Of a stretch of DNA of 10,610 bases, positions 1-6,239 are shown in pieces. Source of the stretch: Lysobacteraceae bacterium (GTDB taxonomy: Bacteria; Pseudomonadota; Gammaproteobacteria; Xanthomonadales; Rhodanobacteraceae); assembly GCA_018971925.1 (NCBI GenBank), contig JAGWZT010000034.1, forward strand, positions 1 to 10,610, written 5' to 3'. Under the pieces are notes generated by a model. It made no database searches. It saw nothing but the letters and a program-made list of their open reading frames with translations, and was not told where the DNA came from. Made by a program: the position numbers and the translations under genes. Every line of letters begins with the position of its first letter. Within the stretch, counting starts at the first letter, position 1.

Positions 1-46
1 ACCCTCATCCGGCGCTTCGCGCCACCTTCTCCCGGAGGGAGAAGGG
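1..46. repeat. GC-rich double-hairpin palindromic repeat, left part outside window
   Basis: Two perfect hairpins stand side by side: GGCGC/GCGCC at 11-23 with a TTC loop, and the 9-bp arms CCTTCTCCC (25-33) and GGGAGAAGG (37-45) with a GGA loop. The style matches the small dispersed palindromes common between genes in Xanthomonadales, as I recall them. Here the element lies in an open frame (codons from base 2) that runs straight into the helicase, so it appears to be translated. Its purine-rich right arm also looks like a Shine-Dalgarno sequence 6 nt before the ATG at 53. The left boundary cannot be seen. Confidence 0.6.
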
Positions 47-2665
47 AAAGCCATGGCATGGCTCGCCGACGAAGTCGGAATCGGTGACGCCGCTGCACGG
101 CAACTCATCGACTACCTCGCCGCCGCGCGCACCGAACTCGGGCTGCTGCCCACGCAGACGACGCTGGCGATGGAACGCTTCTTCGACGAATCCGGTGGCA
201 TGCAGTTGATCATCCACTCGCCGTTCGGCAGTCGCCTGAACCGTGCGTGGGGGCTGGCGCTGCGCAAACGTTTCTGCCGCAGTTTCAATTTCGAACTGCA
301 GGCCGCGGCGACCGAGGATGCGATCGTGCTGTCGCTCTCGACCAGCCACAGTTTTCCGCTCGACGAAGTCGCGCGCTATCTGCACTCCAATTCGGCGCAC
401 GATGTGCTGACGCAGGCGTTGCTGGACGCGCCGATGTTCGCGCTGCGCTTCCGCTGGAACGCCGGTGCGGCGCTGGCGCTGCCGCGCTTCGCGGGCGGCG
501 CCAAGGTGCCACCGCAGATCCAGCGCATGAAGTCGGAAGATTTGCTGGCCACGGTGTTTCCCGACCAGGTCGCCTGCCTCGAAAACATCGTGGGCGAACG
601 CAAGATTCCCGATCATCCACTGGTCGCGCAGACGTTGCAGGACTGCCTGTACGACGCGATGGATCTGGAAGGCCTCACGGCGCTGCTGAAAAAACTCGAA
701 AGCGGCAAGGTGCGCATCGTGGCGCGGGACCTGACCGCGCCTTCGCAACTCGCGGCCGAAATCCTGGGCGCACGGCCGTATGCGTTTCTCGACGGAGCGC
801 CGCTGGAAGAGCGTCGCACCCAGGCCGTGGCCTCACGCGGTTTCGTCGACGCGCAAAACGCGGAAGACCTCGGCAAGTTGGATGCGGATGCGATCGCCGC
901 CGTGCGCGAGGAAGCCTGGCCCGCGCCGCGCGACGCCGACGAGATGCATGAAGCGCTGCTGGCACTGGGCGCGGTCGCCAAGCCGGATCTTCAACGCAAC
1001 CCGGCGTGGCAAGCCTTGCTTCAGGAACTCGCCAATGCGGGGCGTACGGCCGAGCTGACTCCGGGTGGAAGGGAACAGCGGGCATTGTGGATCGCCGCCG
1101 AATCGCTGCCGATGTGGCACGCGATTCACCCGGGTGCAACGTTGCAACCGCCCATCCAGACGCCTGCCGAATTCGCCGCGAAGGCCTGGGTCCGCGAAGA
1201 CGCGCTGGTCGAAATCCTGCGCGCGCGGCTCGGCTGCGCTGGACCGATCCGCGCGGGCGAATTGGCGCGCACGTTCGGCGTGACGGACGGCGACGTCGCC
1301 ATTGCACTCGCCACACTGGAACGCGAAGGCTGCGCGATGCGTGGCCGCTTCACGCCGGGCACCAGCGACGAAGAATGGTGCGAGCGCGGGCTGCTGGCGC
1401 GCATCCATCGTCGCACCCTGCAACGTCTGCGCCGCGAGATCGAACCGGTCGCGCCACGCGATTTCGTGCGCTTCCTGATGGACTGGCAACACGTTGCACC
1501 CGATACGAAGCTCCGTGGTCCCGACGCATTGGCCGCGGTGCTGGCGCAACTGGAAGGCTTCGAAGCTCCGGCAGGCTCTTGGGAATCACAATTGTTGCCT
1601 ACGCGCGTGACCGGTTACGACATCGCCTGGCTGGACGCCTTGTGCGGCGCGGGCCGGATCGCATGGACCCGGCTGCGTGCGTCCGCGGGCGGCACCCATG
1701 CACCGCCGGTGCGCGCGTCGCCGATCGTGCTGCTGCCGCGCAAACAATTGCCGACGTGGAACGCCGTTGGCACGCAAGCGAACGCCGAACCGCCGGCGCT
1801 GTCGTCGCGCGCGCAGGCCGTCGTGGAATTCCTCGCGCAACATGGCGCTTCGTTCTTCGGCGAAATCGCCGAAGGCACGCGTCTGCTGAAAGTGGAACTG
1901 GAAGACGTGCTGGGCGAGCTGGTCGGCGCCGGCATGATCGGCGCAGACAGCTTCTCCGGCCTGCGCGCATTGTTGCGACCGGCATCGAAGCGCAACCATC
2001 CGCGCCAGCGACGTCTCGCGCGACACCTGTTGAACGGCATCGAGGATGCTGGGCGTTGGAGCCTGGTCCGCGCTTTGCATCCCTCTCCCTTTGGGAGAGG
2101 GACAGAGGGCTCGGAACTTGTGAAAGTCACGACAAAGCCGGACCCTCACCCCAACCCCTCTCCCGGGGGGAGAGGGGCTGAAAGCGAGGCCATTGAACAC
2201 ATCGCGCGCGTGCTGCTGCGCCGCTGGGGCGTGGTGTTCTGGAAATTGCTGGAACGCGAAGCGTCGTGGCTGCCGCCGTGGCGCGAATTGCGGCGCGTGT
2301 GCCAGCGGCTGGAAGCGCGCGGCGAAATCCGCGGCGGCCGTTTCGTCGAAGGCGTGGTGGGCGAACAGTTCGCGCTACCGGAAGCCGTCGAGGCACTGCG
2401 CCGCGTGCGCAAACGCGAGCACGATGGCGCGCTCATCGCGATCAGCGGCGCCGACCCGTTGAATCTCGTCGGCGGCGTGCTGCCGGGTGCGAAGGTGCCG
2501 GCATTGGCGAACTCGCGCATCGTTTACCGCGACGGTTTGCCGGTCGCGACGCGTGCAGGCGGCGAGGTCACACTGCTGGAAGACATGTCGCCGGTCGACG
2601 AGCGGATGGTGCGCGCGGCATTGCGGCAGGCCAATGCGCAACGATCGTTCGCGGTGACGCTTTAG
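2..2665 (+). CDS. lhr: Lhr-family large ATP-dependent helicase, C-terminal part (5' partial)
   Basis: This is the C-terminal part of a long Lhr-type superfamily 2 DNA helicase, a family linked to nucleic-acid repair. Residue numbers count from the ATG at 53. Residues about 45-250 carry the DEAD/H-associated domain, with family-typical stretches such as HSPFGSRLNRAWGLALRKRF, SEDLLATVFPDQ, HPLVAQTLQDCL and PYAFLDGAPLEERRTQA. The rest resembles the Lhr C-terminal winged-helix region, including RRWGVVFWKLLERE and PPWRELRRVCQRLEARGEIRGG. Full-length relatives are roughly 1,400-1,500 residues, so the two RecA domains should lie left of base 1. The frame is open to the left edge, and I treat the gene as 5' partial rather than starting at 53. 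Alternatively, the ATG at 53 with the purine-rich repeat arm before it could start a separated C-terminal protein. A palindromic insertion occupies residues about 677-708. It adds codons such as AGA, ACA and TCT that are rarer in the surrounding gene. The stop is TAG at 2663-2665. Confidence 0.88.
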   Translation, partial: PSSGASRHLLPEGEGKAMAWLADEVGIGDAAARQLIDYLAAARTELGLLPTQTTLAMERFFDESGGMQLIIHSPFGSRLNRAWGLALRKRFCRSFNFELQAAATEDAIVLSLSTSHSFPLDEVARYLHSNSAHDVLTQALLDAPMFALRFRWNAGAALALPRFAGGAKVPPQIQRMKSEDLLATVFPDQVACLENIVGERKIPDHPLVAQTLQDCLYDAMDLEGLTALLKKLESGKVRIVARDLTAPSQLAAEILGARPYAFLDGAPLEERRTQAVASRGFVDAQNAEDLGKLDADAIAAVREEAWPAPRDADEMHEALLALGAVAKPDLQRNPAWQALLQELANAGRTAELTPGGREQRALWIAAESLPMWHAIHPGATLQPPIQTPAEFAAKAWVREDALVEILRARLGCAGPIRAGELARTFGVTDGDVAIALATLEREGCAMRGRFTPGTSDEEWCERGLLARIHRRTLQRLRREIEPVAPRDFVRFLMDWQHVAPDTKLRGPDALAAVLAQLEGFEAPAGSWESQLLPTRVTGYDIAWLDALCGAGRIAWTRLRASAGGTHAPPVRASPIVLLPRKQLPTWNAVGTQANAEPPALSSRAQAVVEFLAQHGASFFGEIAEGTRLLKVELEDVLGELVGAGMIGADSFSGLRALLRPASKRNHPRQRRLARHLLNGIEDAGRWSLVRALHPSPFGRGTEGSELVKVTTKPDPHPNPSPGGRGAESEAIEHIARVLLRRWGVVFWKLLEREASWLPPWRELRRVCQRLEARGEIRGGRFVEGVVGEQFALPEAVEALRRVRKREHDGALIAISGADPLNLVGGVLPGAKVPALANSRIVYRDGLPVATRAGGEVTLLEDMSPVDERMVRAALRQANAQRSFAVTL
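2081..2177. repeat. Pair of GC-rich palindromes inserted in frame in the helicase gene
   Basis: There are two perfect hairpins. CCCTCTCCC (2081-2089) pairs with GGGAGAGGG (2093-2101) across a TTT loop. CCCCTCTCCC (2155-2164) pairs with GGGAGAGGGG (2168-2177) across a GGG loop. They are separated by about 53 nt ending in a CCCTCACCCCAA tract. The whole block is read through by the helicase frame as Pro/Gly/Ser-rich residues (PSPFGRG and HPNPSPGGRG) between two well-conserved helicase segments. It looks like a mobile palindromic repeat that landed in a tolerated linker. Confidence 0.8.
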
Positions 2666-2737
2666 GCAGTCGGGCCCCTGTTCCATCCATACGCACGTCG
2701 TGCCGCAAAAGATCTGGAACGGCGCGCGCGTTGGCCA

Positions 2738-2757
2738 TGTAGTGCCCACGCACTGCA
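2738..2757. terminator. Possible hairpin terminator between convergent genes
   Basis: An 8-bp stem with one G-T pair, with core AGTGC (2741-2745) and GCACT (2750-2754) around a CCAC loop, lies in the 105-nt gap between the helicase stop and the convergent barrel gene stop. A T-tract is missing on either side, so it is not a standard intrinsic terminator. The placement between convergent genes is the main support. A weaker pair, GTTCCA (2680-2685) and TGGAAC (2715-2720), encloses a small GCAC/GTGC hairpin in the same gap. Confidence 0.3.
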
Positions 2758-2770
2758 ACGGAACGTATTC

Positions 2771-3721
2771 TCAATGGACGTAATTGATCGCCACCGCGGG
2801 CGTGATCGATGAGGTGGTGCTGCGATTGCCTGGAATCACGCGCACGCCCACGAGCACGCCGAGATTGGGCGTCCAGTTGTATTCGACGGCCGGCGCGAAC
2901 CCGAACGCCACGCTGGGACCGGAATCGCGCGTCGTCACGCTTGGTCCGAATGCGCCGCCGAACCCCCGAATGTCGTCGCCCGTCACGCGGGTGTTGCGGT
3001 TGTGCGTATAAGTGACGTCGAGCGCCAGCACCCAGTTGCGCGTCAGACTGTATTCCAGCGCCGCATCGGCGTAGAAGCTGCTGCCGGGTCTGGCGTGGCC
3101 GCGGAATCCGGCGCCGGTGCCGTAGACGCTGACGCCCTGCACGTCCGCGCGGCTCGAAAACGTCTGCGACAGGTTGAAGCGCGCCCGCAGGATCCGGCCG
3201 TTCGGCAACCAGAACCAATCCTGGGTGAGCAGTCCCAGCGTGGTGGCGTAGGCGCCGCTGCCCAAACCGTTGCCGGGCCGGTCGCCGAGCCGGTCGTACC
3301 TGCCCGTGGGAAACGCCTGCTGCAATTGGATCGCGATCGTCGGCATCGCGCTGCCTTCGCGGAATTCGGTGAGCCGGTATTGAAGATCCACGGTGAGGTC
3401 GGCCATCCCGACGCCCGAGCTGCTGCCTCCTCCGCTCAACCGGTTGTAACCCACGATCGGGATCAGCCCGACGGTGAAGCGGTCGGCGAGTCCGTACAGC
3501 AGGTACGCGCGCGAGCCCCAGCCGTCCGCATGCGCGGTGGCCACGTCGTAGAAATAGGGTTCGATCAGGAAATGCCCCGCGGGCAAGGTCTCGGCCGAGT
3601 TTGCCAGCATCGGGCCCGTGAACCAGGCATCGCCGCGCGATTGGCGAACGACCGGCGCGGTTTGTGCGAACGCCGGCACGGAAAGCCAGCCCAGCAGGCA
3701 TGCCATCAGGAAGGTGCGCAT
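2771..3721 (-). CDS. Outer-membrane transporter-like beta-barrel (MetA/phenol-degradation-type family)
   Basis: The predicted 316-residue protein starts with a clear Sec signal peptide (MRTFLMACLLGWLSVPAFA, cleaved before Q20). The mature region is full of alternating, aromatic-rich beta-strand segments such as HFLIEPYFYD, AYLLYGLADRFTVGLIP, LTVDLQYRL, SSFYADAALEYSL and PAVAINYVH. The opening FTGPMLANSAETLPAGHFLIEPY matches what I know of the barrel family labelled MetA-pathway of phenol degradation or outer-membrane transporter. Substrates are mostly unproven in that family. I chose the ATG at 3721 because it begins the signal peptide and has GGAG 10 nt upstream (3732-3735). A longer frame from 3763 would put a charged stretch before the signal peptide and overlap the hairpin region. 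The gene lies 52 nt after the DoxX-like gene on the same strand and may share its transcript. The specific transport role is unknown. Confidence 0.75.
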   Translation of the reverse strand: MRTFLMACLLGWLSVPAFAQTAPVVRQSRGDAWFTGPMLANSAETLPAGHFLIEPYFYDVATAHADGWGSRAYLLYGLADRFTVGLIPIVGYNRLSGGGSSSGVGMADLTVDLQYRLTEFREGSAMPTIAIQLQQAFPTGRYDRLGDRPGNGLGSGAYATTLGLLTQDWFWLPNGRILRARFNLSQTFSSRADVQGVSVYGTGAGFRGHARPGSSFYADAALEYSLTRNWVLALDVTYTHNRNTRVTGDDIRGFGGAFGPSVTTRDSGPSVAFGFAPAVEYNWTPNLGVLVGVRVIPGNRSTTSSITPAVAINYVH

Positions 3722-3768
3722 GCGTGTTGCGCTCCGTGTCGATACGGGGACTCGCGGAGACACTAGAC

Positions 3769-3799
3769 CCGAATCAGGGCGTTCTGCGTCCTGATTCGG
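3769..3799. repeat. Strong inverted repeat across the DoxX-like stop codon
   Basis: CCGAATCAGG (3769-3778) and CCTGATTCGG (3790-3799) are perfect 10-bp arms. The inner bases extend the stem to 13 pairs with one G-T, leaving a TTCTG loop. It covers the stop codon of the membrane-protein gene and sits 48 nt before the start of the barrel gene. No T-run follows on the minus strand, so it may act as an mRNA stabiliser, an attenuator or a protein-binding palindrome rather than a plain terminator. Confidence 0.5.
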
Positions 3800-4631
3800 A
3801 TATCGTGGCCCCTGCTGCCTCGCCCGTTTTGCCGCGATTCGCGAACCCGCGGCCGCCGACGATGAGCCAAGGCACGCCGCGCCAGGAATCCGCCACCACC
3901 CAACCCGCAGCCGTCAGTATGCAAGAGACGATGAACTCGCCGACTTGCGAGGTGCGCGCAACGCCCGCCGCCACGAGGGGAACCCACACCAACAGCGTGA
4001 ACAGGCCCATCTGTACCGTCGAGAGCACGGTCGCCAGCCGCGCGTATACCCCGATGAGCATCGCCACGCCAGCCGCCACATAAGTGCAGCCGAAGAAGTA
4101 CGCCCAACCCACGTGCCACGGCAGCCATGCCGGCACCAGCGGGGCAGTCAGGTCGAGATAGAAGAAGTGGGCCAGCCCGAAGGCGATCATGGCCAGGGCA
4201 TAGAACACTCGTGCGATGCGCACCCCGCTGTCACCGGTGGCAAATCCCAGCCAGCGCCGGTCGCTGTCGGTCGCGAACCATGCGTACAGCACCCAGGCGC
4301 CTGCCACGACCACCGCGGTTTCGGCGGCGTTCTCATAGTTGCCTTCCACGCCGGGCGAAACAACGATGTAGCTAAGCTTGAACAGCACGAACCACAACAG
4401 GAAATACACCAGCAGCACGCGCGCGGCGGGTGCCGCGGTACGCCGCCAGAACAGGCCGAGGCCGCAGATGAGGCAGACGACCGCATTGAGCCACGGCAAC
4501 CACCCATGCACGGATAGATCCCTGGGCACACCGCCCCATCCCTGCACGAGATCATTCCGGACCAGGCCGAGGATGCCGATGCCGACCAGCACCGCTGCAA
4601 AAACCGCATGACCCACGCTCGCGATGCGCAT
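3774..4631 (-). CDS. DoxX-like eight-helix integral membrane protein with two similar halves
   Basis: The predicted 285-residue inner-membrane protein has about eight hydrophobic helices, near residues 5-25, 41-61, 70-90, 103-120, 138-158, 170-193, 200-222 and 232-250. The glycine-rich first helix, the WLPW turn and the basic loop after the second helix resemble DoxX-like or DUF-type quinone-associated membrane proteins. No catalytic residues are evident, so the function is unknown. The two halves look like repeats: WLPW at 44-47 and 169-172, GLGLFWRRTAAPA (57-69) against GVAMLIGVYARLA (188-200), and an acidic residue opening the last helix of each half. The start at 4631 was chosen over the frame-extending ATG at 4745 because it opens directly with the first helix and has GGGAG 11 nt upstream (4643-4647). 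The extra 38 residues would be Arg-rich and non-helical. It sits between the HAF gene and the barrel gene on the same strand. Confidence 0.72.
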   Translation of the reverse strand: MRIASVGHAVFAAVLVGIGILGLVRNDLVQGWGGVPRDLSVHGWLPWLNAVVCLICGLGLFWRRTAAPAARVLLVYFLLWFVLFKLSYIVVSPGVEGNYENAAETAVVVAGAWVLYAWFATDSDRRWLGFATGDSGVRIARVFYALAMIAFGLAHFFYLDLTAPLVPAWLPWHVGWAYFFGCTYVAAGVAMLIGVYARLATVLSTVQMGLFTLLVWVPLVAAGVARTSQVGEFIVSCILTAAGWVVADSWRGVPWLIVGGRGFANRGKTGEAAGATISESGRRTP

Positions 4632-4805
4632 CGTTGTTATTGCTCCCGGGCAAATCCCGCGGCTTGCAGCCACCAAGGGAACTCCCGCGTCCGGTGGCCG
4701 TCCGTGCCGCCGCGCGCGGCATTGTCGGCGAAACCATGACCCCATCGCGGCAGACGTGGACTTCTTCCGGTTTGCCGCCCGCGCTCATCGGCGCCGACAG
4801 CCCGA
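4632..4805. other. Spacer between the HAF and DoxX-like genes with two palindromes
   Basis: No convincing gene is seen in these 174 nt. A perfect palindrome TCGGCGCCGA (4788-4797) lies just after the HAF stop codon. A 6-bp hairpin TGCCGC/GCGGCA (4705-4721) lies further along. Neither has a T-tract on the minus strand. No recognisable promoter for the DoxX-like gene was found, so read-through from the HAF gene is possible but unproven. Confidence 0.35.
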
Positions 4806-6119
4806 TCAAGGATGCCCGGATTGCAGCATCGCCACGCCGGCCAGTCCAAGCCTTCGCGCCAATTCCACGCGCTGCCTGCGCGAAAGCGTACCGCGATTCG
4901 AGTGCGTTGTACGGGTTGAGCGGTTGCCGTAACCGGGAACCGGCGTTGCCAGAAACGCCACGAGATTGCCACTTGCATCCAGCGCCTGCCCGGTGATCTG
5001 ACCCAGATCGTTGATGTCCTGCGCGTCTTCGAGCACGCCCTGGTAGTTCGGCGCGAACGAGTCGAGATCGGTCATCACGCCGTCCTGCCAGAGGAATCCG
5101 TGGCAACCGTCGGTTTCCCCTGGGCCGCACGACAAGCCGACGACCTGGCCACGATCGTTGATGCCCAACGCCTCGCTGATGTCCCCGAGCTGCAGCACGC
5201 CCAGATCGACAGGCGGTCCGCCCGCATGGCCCCGGAAGAAGGCATGCAGCACCGGGTTCGGCCCGGGCGTGATGCCGGCGAAGCCAACCACGTCGCCTTG
5301 CCTGTTGATCGCCATCGGCGTGTTCCACGCATCGCCGCCGATATTGCCGAGATCGATCGCCTTGCCATCCTTCCACAGCACCATGTGCCGCGCGGTGTAA
5401 CGGCCGACCGCCTGGTCGCAGCTGCCGGAAATGCCGACGACCTCACCACTGTCATTGACCGCGGTGGCGGCGCCGCTGTCGTCGCCCGCTTCCAGCGGCA
5501 GTGCGCCGATCTGGCCCGGGTTCGGACCCCACGTCACCGGCAGGAATTGCAGCACCTGGACGAAGCCATCATCCGGATTGGAATTGCAGCTCGGATCGTG
5601 AAAGCCCGTCTCGGCCCAACCCACCGTCTGAAAACGATTGTTGGTGCCGGTCGCGAAACTGTTGTAACCACCAGGCAGCGGTTGCAACGGGATCATCTTG
5701 CCGGACTTCCATACGAAGCCGAGGCAGGTGTGGCCGTCGTAGTTGAAGAATGCCTGACAACTCCAATGCTCGCCGGGTGGATTCGGCTGGCTGGTCTGCG
5801 CGATGCCTGATATCACGCCGAACTCGTTCTTCACCGGCCATTCGACGGCGCTGTTGGCACCGCCCAGCGTGTCAAGGTCGTATTTCGAGCCGAACCACCA
5901 CGCGGCGGCGTGCGCGACCTGATTTCCGGGCAGATTGGAATACCCCGCGATCAAGCCGAACGTGTTGATGCTGCTGCCCTGGCTGGCGGTGCCGCCCAGC
6001 GAAGGCAGGTCGATGATCGAATAATCCGGTGGCGAAGTCTCCGCGGCCGTTGCCGACACGGCCACTGCGCAAGCCGCCAACACGCCCGTCAGCGCGACAA
6101 CCATCGCCTTCTGTTTCAT
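4806..6119 (-). CDS. Exported HAF-repeat (probable extracellular repeat) protein
   Basis: This 437-residue protein carries an N-terminal export signal (MKQK, then a hydrophobic stretch to about residue 26). It also has seven copies of an IN-x-x-G-x-V-x-G type motif near residues 51-61, 96-107, 159-169, 221-231, 271-281, 320-330 and 369-379, for example AVNDSGEVVGIS, GINDRGQVVGLS and DINDLGQITGQA. This is the signature of the HAF extracellular repeat family, which probably forms propeller-like repeats; its biochemical role is unknown. Cysteines at 121, 132, 178, 234, 331 and 339 would suit disulfides in an exported protein. The signal contains LAAC at 14-17, so a lipoprotein is possible. After about residue 395 the chain becomes a basic, non-repeat tail with no sorting motif I recognise. 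The start at 6119 is fixed by AGGAGG 5 nt upstream (6125-6130). The same frame stays open much further upstream, but that part is antisense to the regulator gene. It is divergent from the MocR-type regulator. Confidence 0.82.
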   Translation of the reverse strand: MKQKAMVVALTGVLAACAVAVSATAAETSPPDYSIIDLPSLGGTASQGSSINTFGLIAGYSNLPGNQVAHAAAWWFGSKYDLDTLGGANSAVEWPVKNEFGVISGIAQTSQPNPPGEHWSCQAFFNYDGHTCLGFVWKSGKMIPLQPLPGGYNSFATGTNNRFQTVGWAETGFHDPSCNSNPDDGFVQVLQFLPVTWGPNPGQIGALPLEAGDDSGAATAVNDSGEVVGISGSCDQAVGRYTARHMVLWKDGKAIDLGNIGGDAWNTPMAINRQGDVVGFAGITPGPNPVLHAFFRGHAGGPPVDLGVLQLGDISEALGINDRGQVVGLSCGPGETDGCHGFLWQDGVMTDLDSFAPNYQGVLEDAQDINDLGQITGQALDASGNLVAFLATPVPGYGNRSTRTTHSNRGTLSRRQRVELARRLGLAGVAMLQSGHP

Positions 6120-6239
6120 GGGATCCTCCTTGCAGCAACGCGGGGACATCAGCGTGGTCTGCGCCGGCCCGGCGGGAAAGCTCCACTTTTGCGATCGCGG
6201 CTGGTCCGGTTTGCGCACCCCCAGGAATAGAATCGGGAC
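6120..6239. promoter_or_regulatory. Divergent promoter/operator region between HAF gene and MocR-type regulator
   Basis: This 120-nt spacer must hold the start signals for both divergent genes unless one lies inside a neighbour. Visible elements are a CGCCG/CGGCG inverted repeat (6162-6174), an AAAG/CTTT pair (6177-6189), a GCGATCGC palindrome (6191-6198), and a repeated pair of words: TGGTC then TGCGC at 6155-6164, and TGGTC (6202-6206) then TGCGC (6212-6216). MocR regulators are known to bind direct repeats near their own promoters, so the repeated words are candidate operators, by inference. I see no good -10/-35 pair for the HAF gene. Confidence 0.5.
6228..6233 (+). promoter_or_regulatory. 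Candidate -10 box giving a leaderless regulator mRNA
   Basis: TAGAAT differs from TATAAT at one base and ends 6 nt before the ATG at 6240. Transcription would therefore begin at or very near the start codon. The only Shine-Dalgarno-like word, AGGA at 6223-6226, is 13 nt away and would lie outside such a transcript. The matching -35 region (about 6204-6211) is poor. Confidence 0.35.

Noticed and set aside
1006..2181. A 391-residue plus-strand frame overlapping the helicase in another phase.
   Set aside because: The translation is Arg/Ala-rich low-complexity sequence, and the alternative frame is clearly conserved Lhr helicase.
2568..3701. A 377-residue minus-strand frame overlapping the outer-membrane barrel gene.
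   Set aside because: It is Arg-rich with no signal peptide or beta-strand pattern; the overlapping frame ending at 2771 has both.
4552..5376. A minus-strand frame spanning the HAF 3' end and the spacer, suggesting a possible extra gene.
   Set aside because: Most of it is an out-of-phase shadow of the HAF gene, and the part in the spacer shows no motif, good start or ribosome binding site.
6191..6198. GCGATCGC palindrome resembling the cyanobacterial HIP1 word.
   Set aside because: It is a single occurrence in a GC-rich non-cyanobacterial context, so chance is the simplest explanation.
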